Below, one piece after another: positions 23,601 to 33,913 of a stretch of 64,000 nucleotides of DNA; the first letter of the stretch is position 1, and each line of letters opens with the position of its first letter. The stretch is from positions 13,597,708-13,661,707 of the forward strand of contig NC_064046.1 in NCBI RefSeq assembly GCF_932526225.1, read 5' to 3'. The position numbers were made by a program, and so were the translations under genes. The DNA is from Nematostella vectensis (Eukaryota > Cnidaria > Anthozoa > Actiniaria > Edwardsiidae). The notes under the pieces are model-generated. The model did not search any database, had not been told where the DNA came from, and saw only the letters and a list, made by a program, of their open reading frames with translations.

Positions 23601-26303
23601 CGAAAATAAGGAAGGCATTATATTGGAGTTAATCGATGAACTCTAAGGAGGAGATACACGAAGGAAGTTCCAGTATTTGAGAACACTGTTCTTAACGCGC
23701 CAAAACAATCCCGCCAAATTAGCACCTTTCAAGTAAGCTAAAAATAATACACATATCAAACACAAAAAGTATCAATTTGAGAAACTATAATAATAAAAGA
23801 GGACCTGTGAAAATAATGTCGCTCCTTTTTAGCTTATTGTATTTAGTCAAAGGAAGGTGTTTTCGTTCAGACTTTCAGAGGTTTTGTTTTACCTTTTGTT
23901 TGAGAATTAACAAAGGCTTTACCCCTGTTGACGTGTAATAACCAGATATTTATGTCATACAGAGTAGTCTGGTTATTATATGTCAACACCTCCTTGATGT
24001 CACCGAGATCTATAACGTCTGATTGGCTCAAACCGCGCAGATCTGCGCCGTGCAAACCCCAAATCATAGCTCGATAGCTGATTGGTTTAACCTTGAGCAG
24101 AACTGCGTACGGGGTCAGGACCCTAAGATGTTTCCACTTAATAGGTTTTTTTTCCAGTTTAGAATTGATCACTGTTCTTAATGAATACTCAACCCTTTCC
24201 GTCCAAAAAAGCTAAGTCTTAAGTCACAAATAAATTGAGCTTAAGTCATTTGAACATGTCCACATATACCAAATGGTTGGTAACTAATACCCAAGTTGGA
24301 TGTTTATGGTTACTCATTTCTATTAAAAGCAACCACACCTTGGAGTGGGAAATCCCTGCCATTGATTGTGACATGAAGAGCCCTTCCTTGAATATTGTGG
24401 AATTTAGGAATAAAAATAAATACAATTGAAGACACAAAATATTGAATGCACATTTTTAGATTTGTAAGGACAAAAATTGTCATTATGGTTGCTATGGATA
24501 GAAGGATTATCAAATATCATACCGTAACAGTTAATAGCCACATCGCTGTTGTTGAGTTGGTATGGTTTTCCATGACCTAGGAAAAAAAATAGAAATCAAA
24601 TATGCAATAGGTGCAATCTACTGAGAGAATGCTGAGAGAATACAAAATATTTGATCAAATAATTGCTGCTTGGAAACTAAGAAAGAACAAAGTCCTTGTG
24701 TTCTAAAAAAATATGACCTGCTTGCATGATAACGTGGATCATTCGATATTTGATTGTTAACCTGGTGGCTGAGTCAGTTCCAAGTCTGAGTAAAATCAAT
24801 ACTCCAACTGAAGCTAATAATTTTTTTGAATCAATTCATGATTTGTGATACCCGGAACAAACTTACCAACACCATCATCTCCTGACAATACAGAACCTGT
24901 TTTAAAAGAATAGAATGATATGTGAAAATTATGGTGGTATTGATTATCAGCAGGAGAAATGAATATATGAAATATACCATTAATGTATATTACAGTAGTT
25001 TCATTGGTATCCCAATTATGACATATAATAATTTCTTACCATCTTCGTCACTGTCCCCTACCAGTACAGCACCTGTGAATAATTCGGAAAGTGTTTATTA
25101 AGGACACGGTTCTGCCCATTTAGAATAAAATCATTAATGTATAGTGAAGATTATTATTGTTTTATATAGAATAACTTATATATGAAATAATCAAATGCAT
25201 ATATAGGGTGCTGGATACATATATCTAGCAATGTAGAGAATGTCTACAACAAAGCTGACCCTGAGAGCTCTAAAAAACACTTGACTTTGATGACAAATTC
25301 ACGAATTCTCAGGCTTTTGGCGGCAAAACAAAACAAAACAAAAGCTTACAAACCAGCTATAAGGTTTGGGGATAAAGTGACATTTTTACTTTTTGAAGAT
25401 TCTAATGATTGCCACCCTCTGGAAAGAGGGTGGAAATCATATCTGTGGTTGTTGTTGTCTCACAAAAAGTGGATTGCTACAAAATAAGTTTTTTTTACTC
25501 ACCATGCTCACCACCAGCCAACTCATCCGCACCTCGACCAGCACCCCCTCTACCGGGCAACTCATCTGCATGTCGACCAGCGCCCTCGCCACTGGCCACC
25601 TCATCTGCACGTCTATCAGCACCCTCATCAACCACTAACTCATGTGCATGTAGAGCAGCACCCTCATCAGCCACCAACTCATCTACACGCCAAACAGCAC
25701 TTGCTTGAAATATATCAGATATGTATGTAAGTTTAATGATCACAGAGAAATATAACAACTTTTACCAATAAACTTGAAAATAATGTACACAATGCTTATG
25801 AAGGTAGATAAACGATGTAAATGAGGTTACAAAATCAAATGCCAACTACCAAGAGCAAAATAAAAATTACATTAACTAGCAGAATAATTTAATAATTTAA
25901 TTAATGAGTGTACTATTGCCTTGGCCTGAAAAAGTGTCACAATAATACTTACCATTACCCGCATGATCTCCAAACAGCACAGCCCCTAAGAGTAAAAAAA
26001 AAAACACAGAAAATCAGACTTTTTAGATGCAAGTAATATTAGTTATCCATCTTCTGAATAAATCCAGCATTTGTGAAATCCAGAACAAACTTACCAATAT
26101 CATCTCCTGACAATACAGAATCTGTATTAAAGATGATTATGTGAAAATTATGGTGAGACTGAGTATCAGCATATATAAATTTTACATGAAAAATATTTAT
26201 AATGTTTTATAATTCCCTTTTGTTTGTTGGTTGGTATCCCATATATATGACACCAATAATATTGACTTATTATCATCATCACTGTCTCCTACCAGTACAG
26301 CAC
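17675..26303 (-). CDS. Unidentified multi-exon gene: mini-exon repeats and C-terminal ubiquitin-like domain
   Basis: Candidate exons by splice sites and phase, 5' to 3' on the minus strand: 26,271-26,303 (donor lost), 26,095-26,121, 25,953-25,985, 25,503-25,703, 25,040-25,072, 24,867-24,896, 24,523-24,576, then 19,239-19,422, 18,883-18,977, 18,591-18,660, 18,412-18,447, 18,197 to about 18,310, and 17,675-17,812 (stop TAG). The first seven are phase 1-1. Five encode variants of G-A/S-V-L-x-G-D; 25,503-25,703 encodes almost five 13-residue repeats (ADEL..GEGAGR). The 3' exons give an acidic helix (DRRSLREEQDKEYLESLRMD) and a beta-rich tail (IRVRFRARSGVFERRFTP ... TYFGQDIPDN) resembling UBX/ubiquitin folds. 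Phase does not connect between 18,883 and 18,660, nor between 18,412 and 18,310, so exons are missing there. The start is not seen. A foldback element occupies the intron after 24,523. Confidence 0.5.
20017..24176. mobile_element. 4.16-kb foldback element with 2.05-kb arms
   Basis: The left arm 20,017-22,062 and right arm 22,131-24,176 are reverse complements around a 68-bp spacer. Every landmark checked mirrors with a constant coordinate sum (44,193), so I see no indels between arms. The ends read AACAGTGATC ... GATCACTGTT, flanked on both sides by CTTA (20,013-20,016 and 24,177-24,180), a probable 4-bp target duplication. No transposase is encoded; mirrored open frames (20,021-20,326 and 23,867-24,172) carry no known motif. 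Each arm contains its own smaller inverted repeat. It lies in an intron of the unidentified gene. A third arm copy is at 62,930-64,000. Confidence 0.9.
20770..21985. repeat. Nested inverted repeat within each foldback arm
   Basis: About 190 bp at 20,770-20,957 is repeated in reverse complement at 21,799-21,985, and a partial direct copy lies at 21,152-21,270. Shared motifs are GCGCAGGACTGCTCATGTAT and CGTATTTAGCGTRATA. The mirror set occurs at 22,208-22,394, 22,923-23,041 and 23,236-23,423. Confidence 0.8.
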
Positions 26304-26309
26304 CTGTTT

Positions 26310-26914
26310 AGATGACAAATAGCATCAATATCTGATCACAAGAAAAAATATTTGATTTTAGTGCACTGTGCGAATTATTATTAAAACAAGTTATTTTATT
26401 TACTTTTTACAGACACAGCAGTAATGTGATGCACTGGATGCTACGGGCTGGTCAAGGAGCAAAGAAGAAGAAGATACAGTAGTTTGCCATATGATTGACT
26501 ACCTTTTTTTGTAATTGCTAAAAGGTTATTTGGGAATGTTTAGTATGTGCTAATGTTTACTGTAGGACAAGCAGGCATCCCTCTTGAAAAAAAGCATTTC
26601 CATCAAACACGAGATAGTCTTTTCTTATCCTTAGAGTTTCATTGATCTAAATAATTGGATTATAGGATATCCTATCAATAGAGATAGCTCAGTGAATTTG
26701 ATTGTACATTTAAAGTTAAATAAAGTGTGTATTTATTGTATATTGGTGTGTGTGCTTATTTTTTAAATGATTGATATCAAACCATTGCATACGGGTCCGC
26801 AATACGTAAATGTATGCAAAATTCGGACATAAAGGTTCAATTAAAGAACATTTCTAGACTTAAATATAATGTATAGATTTGCCGTGGCCCTAAAGCCCAA
26901 TTGATCCGCGAACT
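26310..26914. other. Gene-free stretch, right inner end of the 13.5-kb unit
   Basis: AT-rich and non-coding as far as I can see. Any 5' exon of the unidentified gene here was not recognised. Confidence 0.4.
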
Positions 26915-26961
26915 CCAGCCCAGCGAAATACAGAGAAAAGAGGCCTCTGCTAGCAGGGAAG
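26915..26961 (-). repeat. Right 47-bp terminal inverted repeat of the 13.5-kb unit
   Basis: Exact reverse complement of 13,475-13,521. LINE sequence starts directly outside it (GATGCATTTGG). Confidence 0.85.
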
Positions 26962-28110
26962 GATGCATTTGGATTGAGTGTTACAATTTCCCTAATACCT
27001 TTCCATAAGTTTTTAACATTTGATAAATTACTTCAGAAATAATTTTCATAATATTTCTTTTTGCTTATATTCATTAAACGATTTAACTTATTTCTGTAAA
27101 CTCTATACCTAGCAAAAATACACTGATCCCTTGTCCTAATAAATTGCCTATATAATGGATTTTTATAATTTATTGAAGATTTAAGACCTAATGAAATCCA
27201 GGGTTTCATTTTAAACTTAATTTCCTTTCTTGACACCTTTCTAAGTGGTACATGACAATGAATGATCTCATTGGATTTTCTAAGAAAGCGGGAAAATAAG
27301 TCATTAATATTCTGTAATTCATTAAATTGGGAGGACCAGTCTACTCTCTGGAAATCTGAAATTAAAGATTCAGAATTGAGCCCTGAGTAATCTCTCTTGA
27401 AAATGTTCTTCCCAGCAGCATGAATATGTATTGCATCAATACATAGAAAATTTTGAAAAAGAAAATATTCTCGTATATGATCAGTTAGATCATATAGAAT
27501 GTTTCCACTGTATCTTGCGAATTCCAGCGAATTGAAAAATATATTGTCAATCAATGTTGCAGAGTGGCTAGTAATTCTGGAAGGTTGTAAAATATGAGGC
27601 TGAAAAGAAAATTCTGAAAGAGTGTTTATGAAGTCCCCAGTTGGCAGATAAGACTCTGCCTGAGGTCCATATTAGTGTCTCCCATGAAAACGGAGAGCTT
27701 AGATTCCTTATTGATAGTATCAACAATCTTGTAAAATTTATCTAAAAAAGGCTGTGGGGCATTATTTGGGTGCCAGTATATGACCCCACAAACTAAATTC
27801 TTATTTCCTTTTAAGTTAATAATTTCCATACAGATGGACTTCTCGAGCTCAGATATTGAGTTTAGATCTTCTCTTATAATATATTTTAATGTATCTGCTA
27901 TAAAGAGATTTTTATAAGAAAATTCCCCCCCCCCCCCCCCAAAAAAAAAAAAAATCCTGGGTAATCCTTTTAAGTTAATAATTTCCATACAGATGGACTT
28001 CTCGAGCTCAGATATTGAGTTTAGATCTTCTCTTATAATATATTTTAATGTATCTGCTATAAAGAGATTTTTATAAGAAAATTCCCCCCCCCAAAAAAAA
28101 AAAAAAAAAA
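26962..28110 (-). mobile_element. LINE remnant, endonuclease half
   Basis: The minus strand encodes the C-terminal part of an APE-type endonuclease (GVIYWHPNNAPQPFLDKFY, then SVFMGDTNMDL with the GD.N box) at about 27,650-28,090. The endonuclease-RT linker follows (27,033-27,554; KPWISLGLKSSINYKNPLYR, RNKLNRLMNISKKKYYENYF). After one in-frame stop the frame continues as NVKNLWKGIREIVTLNPNAS up to the 47-bp repeat. The missing RT part is at 11.4-13.5 kb. About 120 bp (27,806-27,926) is duplicated in tandem at 27,962-28,088, each copy ending in a poly-C/poly-A MITE end. Confidence 0.8.
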
Positions 28111-28116
28111 AAATCC

Positions 28117-29130
28117 TGGGTACGGGCCTCAAGCCCCTACAAGAACGATGGTTAAAAACAAATTTATGTAAACATCTCACCTTATCTAATGATTCCTCCT
28201 CTTTAGGCCTTCTAAATCAATTAGAAAAAGCGATCAACTATGCACAATATGTGTTAATATAACTTTTAAATTTGCTACAAATCTTTTCTCACCTAAACCG
28301 TTTTTTCCTCTGGGCCCAACTAAATTTGTCATGATTTTGCTTTTGATCAACTTGCGTAGTGTGAAGTATTCTCGTAGAGGATAGACATATGACCAATTGT
28401 GTTTTCGGTGCTGTCCTGAAACCAACTAAAGCCGAAAATTTTTGCGCAAAAGAAATCGTCCCGACGGCCGCCATTTTATAGTTGCTCGGACCCAGTCATC
28501 TATCTCTGTCGAAAACAGCCACAGAGAGCCCAAGCTCTTGCCATTTGAGTTTATTGTCTGAAAGGCGTGGATATAAGTGCAAGTATCTTTCCTTTTCAGC
28601 CGTGTCTCATTTTTCAACTTTCTCTTTCTGTTAAGAAAATGTTACACAACTTATTTATCATTATCTAATGTTTCCAAACTTGAAGACCGATTTGTTATAA
28701 CTGTTGCTTTCTCTCAACTGCCGTTGTTATTCAACATAACTTTTATTTAGATCTCAGAATTCTTTGCAGTTGTCTTTTTCCTATTTGGAAGGAAGTTATT
28801 ACACTTGGATATCCCGCGCCGCTCTGATTGGTTAATTCATCTACAACGCACACTAGATCAGCCTACATATCTAGCTATGTCGATTTCTTCGCAGCTATGA
28901 CCATCCTCGGAAACCCAGAGGTATTTGATTATACCCAATACTATACCCCTAGGTTTCCGAGGATGAGATATGACTCTCATTCTGTCCTGCCTCATTTCCA
29001 TTTTCGATCCGCTCTGATTGATTTGTAATTTTCACTCGCATAGAATAGCGAAAAAATAGAGGCTTCTGTTAGGAAGGATGTAATAGCCCGCTTCGCCAAC
29101 TGGATGCAAATATCTTATTGAAGATTATAA
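28117..29130 (-). repeat. Segmental duplication, copy 2 (RBFA 5' end)
   Basis: Direct copy of 9,829-10,870. It differs by point changes and small indels, for example an extra block at about 28,770-28,800. Confidence 0.8.
28181..28474 (-). pseudogene. Duplicated RBFA exons 1 and 2
   Basis: Exon 1 copy 28,293-28,474 (start ATG at 28,474) keeps the full presequence frame with one His-to-Gln change near its end. Exon 2 copy 28,181-28,211 is also open, and both keep GT/AG sites and phase (2, then 0). There is no copy of exons 3-4 next to it; the LINE follows. It may be a dead partial duplicate, or a functional mitochondrial-presequence module spliced onto downstream minus-strand exons. Confidence 0.7.
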
Positions 29131-29660
29131 GGATTTTATTATTAAGGGGAATTGTGGCGCAAAAAGGGGTTTAGTCCCTCGAGAAAAAATCAACACACGA
29201 GGCTAATATATTAATGTAACTAGCTTTATTGAGAAAACAGTCAAGACACAACTTCAAATTATATTTTATTTTCCTGAAGGATCACGAGGGACTGATTCTA
29301 ATCCTGGTTCGGCTGTGTTGCGACCTTTCAAACGACGCGTTGTGTAACCGCCGCCACCTGGTAAATGAGTATAAAATAGTGGAAGATAAAAAACTCGCCG
29401 CTGGGGGTAGAGGTGAAAATGCAAAGTTTGGTAACATTACTGTTTCTGTGTCAACGGAACGGTGATCCCGTTGAATTCGCAAGTGCTGTTCGCCATAGGG
29501 AAATTTTCGAGAAACCAACTTTAGGATATTGTACTTGTGACCTTGGACGACACTTAGAGGATGTTTTATTAAAATCTATAAGAGGAATTTTGAGTTGTTA
29601 TAGTCGGGGCGCATATTTCTGTTAATTAATTCCCGTGGACATTTCGGAAAGATAGTTACG
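29131..29660. other. Gene-free stretch
   Basis: Short open frames occur on both strands (29,229-29,625) but no motif is recognised. Nothing else was seen. Confidence 0.35.
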
Positions 29661-29667
29661 GAATAGT

Positions 29668-29791
29668 TACCCTGTGTACCAGAGTCTCGAGCTTCGTTCG
29701 TTTACTTGCACCCTTTACTGACTATGAGGGTGTCGCCGCTTCGCGGCTCGTGTTGTCGGAGTGAAACTCGAGCCTCTGGTACCCAGGGTAG
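29668..29791. mobile_element. 124-bp hAT-like MITE with 8-bp target duplication
   Basis: The element runs TACCCTGTGTACCAGAG ... CTCTGGTACCCAGGGTAG, an inverted pair, and is flanked on both sides by GGAATAGT (29,660-29,667 and 29,792-29,799). An 8-bp duplication is the hAT signature. It carries no coding sequence. Confidence 0.85.
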
Positions 29792-31605
29792 GGAATAGTC
29801 TAGAAGTGTTTATTTATAGTCCCTAAGGAACCCAAAAGTACTTGCCGACAATTCTGAAAAGCATTTGGGGGGTACATAAAGGGGGGTTGAATATGGCCCT
29901 GTGATCCAGCATGGAAACGAGGCTAGCAACAGAAAAATTAGCACACCTCTGCTTTTTTCAAAAAAATTTTAAAACCAATCTCACTATATTTGCTCAGAAA
30001 ATTATTCAGAGGTTCAATAAGGGGTGGGTGTGGCCGATAATTGAGACTTTAGAGAATTTCACAATTCCCTTCAGAGATTGAAATTCAGGTCTCGCCAACC
30101 TTGTCACCAAAGTTGTCATGCCAGATAATATCAGGAAAGACATCTGAATCAACCCACCATCAGAAACGCCCTATTTGATAAATTTGTAGAAGAGAGAATC
30201 ACAAAAGGAAAGATCAATATTTGGTCCCCTATGAAGAAGTGCAAGCTGAGCACATGGAAAAGCAATCTGTTCATGAGGAAGCACGGTGTTTCACGGCAAA
30301 AAAGTCGCCAAAAAAGATGGCGCGTTCTTTTATGTCTTTGAATACCTTTGCTATAATTGATCACTTTTTAACACATACAATTTTACTGAATGAAGCCCCT
30401 TTTGGTAGAATTTCCGACTAGGTGATTTTGCACAAAATTGTGCAACTTTTAGAAGAAAAAGTAGACCCGATTGAGTGGGAGAGGATTTGATGTAAGACCA
30501 ACAAGTCGAGGTTAATCGAGCGCCCTTCGAAGACTTGGGAAAAAAACTTCGAAAAAAAATTCAAGTATCGAAACCGAGTGACTGGCCTGGTGACAAGAGG
30601 AGGTACTCTTCAACTGCAAACATGAAGAGTACTTCCTCAAAGATCAAAGGGCTGCAGCAATCATGCAGCGAGTTTTCGGGGGTCTTTCATTCGTAATTAT
30701 TGTAGGAGCCCTCTATGTACACACTTTTTTCTTCCTTACGTTTAATCCCTTCCTGTCCGCCGTCTTGGTTGTTGTCGTCCCCAGTCCCCAACGAACTGCA
30801 AATCGAGCAAATTGCGTGCGACATTGTGTTGTCGTAAGCAAAAAGTTGTGCGCGTGTAGATATTGGCTGCAATACGTTCTACAGAGATATTTAGGCACTG
30901 CCTAAAGCCGAGCCCAGCATTTATTGTCCTTATCCATAAAGTACAACAATTGTGGGTTAGATATCCAAGAGCTGTTTACAATTTCTGAAACTACGTACCA
31001 CTAACACTAAAGTGTTACAGATAGATAGCATATTTCAAAATTATTGCATTGCGCAATTTACATCGAGTAAAATTTAATACAGATAATAATACTAAGTTAA
31101 AAATAATTATAATAATGTGCTTTACAAAATACAATCGTGCAATATATAGATTCTCTAAATTCAAAACACTATTCAGGTCATAGAAAAAAATATTTTAAGT
31201 TTAATAGATAAAATTTTATCAGAAGATACAATCTTTATTCTTACGTTTATCCGAATAATATTTTGGTATCACCCAACCCAGGTTTTGTTCTAAAAATTAG
31301 AGGCGTCAAGGAACTTGGAATTCCTCAACTACTCAATACGTTAGACATATACCGCTTATTCTGAATAAATACACATCACAAAGCATTAGCAATGAGATGT
31401 TACTGCGACCTTTATTCTAGGATATAAGACAGTTATAGGACAATTATGAGGTGATCAATCGTGAAATTATTCGATTCGATTATTCGAAATATTCGATCGA
31501 TAAACTTATCGATATTCGCGCGAAAGCGTAAGTTAATTTGTTCTCTCGTCATATAAATTTTTAAAAGCCATATAATAAAACTTTTATTGACCTCGCTTGC
31601 TCGGG

Positions 31606-31683
31606 CTGTACGGAGAAATATCAGACCTTGGTCATTTCAGCACGGACATTCAAGACATCGGTCTGATATTTCTCCGTACAGCC
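31606..31683. repeat. Short perfect hairpin MITE, left arm
   Basis: GGGCTGTACGGAGAAATATC...(25-base arm) at 31,606-31,630 is exactly inverted at 31,659-31,683. The mirror copy is at 40,908-40,990. Confidence 0.85.
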
Positions 31684-32510
31684 CCTTGCGCTGGGTTAAT
31701 AAGTATGCAAGTTATATCTGTAGAGGGTCCTGAAGTGGTAAAACGGGAACCGGGATTGGGATGGGTTACCAGGAACGGGATTTGTCTACCGGGAACGGAA
31801 ATCAACATGCTTCAAAGGGAACGGGATTTTTCAAATCTCGAAAACGTTGTTCAGGCCCGTATCCAGGGGGGATGCCGAAGGCCCACTTTATGTTCCTAAT
31901 GGCCGATTGTTAATCTATATTTTTTTCGCATTTTAATAGCATTAAACCTTTTTTGCGAGAATAACGGGCGGGAAACGGGATTTGCCAGCTCCCCTTTCAG
32001 GACCGAACCCTGTCTGTAATCTTATCTTTATTGTTTAGCAAATTTATATTTTGAAGCCCCACAATTTGCTAGTTATAAATAATAGAAAATTCATGACATA
32101 GATACATCCTTTGAGCTTCTTTCTGCCAATTTTTATTGTATTTGGATAAATATTATTTGAGTAATTTATGTTAAGGCATCATGGAATGACGCAAAATTGA
32201 TAATTAGAGGCAGAGTTTTACTAAGTATTGCTCAAGTCAAAATCTGACTCTGTGGCCAGAATACAGAGTCAAAATGCTCCTGCTGCATAAGTCACTCCCT
32301 CTCCTACCTCACCCCATATCATTTCTATGGATGTATCTCATACAATAACAATAACACAACAAGTCTCAAAGGCCCAATGGAAATTTTATAAGTAAGGTTT
32401 TGTTGGCTCGTTTACATTTTCGAACTTTCATCAGCTATTTAGCGCTTTTGTGCTGATAACAAGTATAACTGAACAGGCGGGATATCTAAACGACAAGAAG
32501 GCTACAAAAT

Positions 32511-33913
32511 CTAGCCAGTTCTTATAAGGCGAGGGCATAATATTGGTTGATTGCCAAAGAAGATAATATTAAAGGCTGGCATAACGGTGACGTTATAAAA
32601 CGCCTCTGTTAGGCGGTCCTGCGTAGATAGGGCCTTTCTCTCGAAACACTGGATGAGTTCTCTATACACGGTGCAAGCGCTGTAATGGTTAAGGAGCTTT
32701 GAAAACTCGTCCATGCATTCTTTGTGGGATGCCTCAGCTGATGGACTTGCCGGATACCCTAGGGGGGAAGGTATTGGAACGATGAGTACGTAATTAGGCG
32801 CGTAGGTAAGCTCGTCAGGCCTTGGTAGGAGGATGCTACATGCCTATGCAAGTAACACATAGAAACTAACAGCTTACGATCTGTCTTTAGCGTGCGCAAA
32901 AAAGCAGTAGTAGAATAGTACAGTATACTTACGCTTTAAAAGTGCCAAGCGGATAAACTTTTTGTTCTGTTCCATTTGAGTTGTCCCTGATAAGAGGGAA
33001 ATAAAGGACCCGTAAAACAGTGAGAAAACTAGATGAAACAATGTGAAAATGCCCTATTTCACTGTCAAGTCACTCTTTTGCAAAATACCTCTTTCCCTCT
33101 CTCGTTCTTCAAAGAATAAAGCCAGGCTCGCTTTTAGAGAGGGAGATGGGGACGGACCCCTCCCTGCTCAGGCGACAAGATGAGTTCGACCCCTGACCCT
33201 GGTTGACCCCTTTGTTGATAGTTAAGAAGACGGTTGATTTTATGTGTGCATTTGGATAGAAAACCTTTCTAGATGCCTCTTGTGGTCTATTACCAGGGCT
33301 TAGGATGCCGGTTTAAACTAAATTGTTCCGTCAGTGAATACCACAAAGGCGCGTACACAGGGGGGTGCGCAGGATGTGCCCCCCTCAGCCAATCCTGGGT
33401 ACGCGACTGCCACACCCTGTATTTTTCTGTAGAGACGCCCCTGAAAGCCCTTTTGAGTGATCACGCGTGTTTTCGTGAGGGAGGGGAAAGGACAAGATTA
33501 TCACTTACATGGTTGTTTCAGGACTTCATTTCTGAGACGATTCAGCTGTCGTATTCTCGGTTCTTCTAGTTCACAAACCTTAGTCATATTATTCATCCGG
33601 ATGTAGGCCAGCACCACGAAGCGATAGTTCCTCAGCATGTCGTCCGAAGAGGAATTAATTCTATTGACACACCCAAGCAACTTCTGTTGAGAAGACAGAC
33701 AGACAGATAATAGACAGAAGGACGCATAGGCAGGCTCCAGTCAAAAATCAATATAAAACTTACACCAGTTTCAGGACAGATTTTGTGGTATGTCTGGAGC
33801 GCACTTTCTACAATTTCGTAACAGTCCTCGATTGACGTATTTTCCTTCATGATGAAGCCCGATGTTTTGGAATAAGCTAATACCACCAAGAGTAGAGCCG
33901 CCTTCAATAGCAT
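32511..33913 (-). CDS. Secreted Cys-rich protein, left-arm copy, four exons
   Basis: Exons on the minus strand: 33,764-33,913, 33,509-33,683, 32,933-32,986 and 32,511-32,758. All have GT/AG sites, phases join exactly, and total length is 627 nt for 208 residues plus TAG. Residues 1-19 (MLLKAALLLVVLAYSKTSG) form a signal peptide; the rest is helix-rich, with eight Cys at about 31, 46, 55, 87, 141, 155, 164 and 201, and sequons at N60, N82 and N182. No membrane span follows the signal peptide, so secretion into the extracellular space or a vesicle is inferred. I recognise no family. The divergent partner starts 4.5 kb away on the other strand. Confidence 0.78.

Larger units (their letters stand above)
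13475..26961. mobile_element. 13.5-kb TIR-bounded unit inserted in a LINE
   Basis: A perfect 47-bp inverted repeat bounds this block. On the right, the LINE endonuclease-side frame runs to ...LNPNAS just outside the repeat; on the left the LINE RT-side frame resumes at about KIITSKNKVLID. The two halves make one continuous LINE reading frame once the block is taken out. The block contains most or all visible exons of the unidentified minus-strand gene, the 4.16-kb foldback element and minor repeats. I recognise no transposase. Either this is a large DNA transposon carrying (or consisting of) that gene, or the ends belong to two copies of a MITE that took part in a rearrangement. Target-site duplication is not clear. 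Confidence 0.55.

Noticed and set aside
13475-26961. 8-bp target duplication around the 13.5-kb unit
   Set aside because: Flanks GATGCATTTGG and GGTACCGAGGAGGCCT share at most three bases (TCC on the LINE strand), too little to call.
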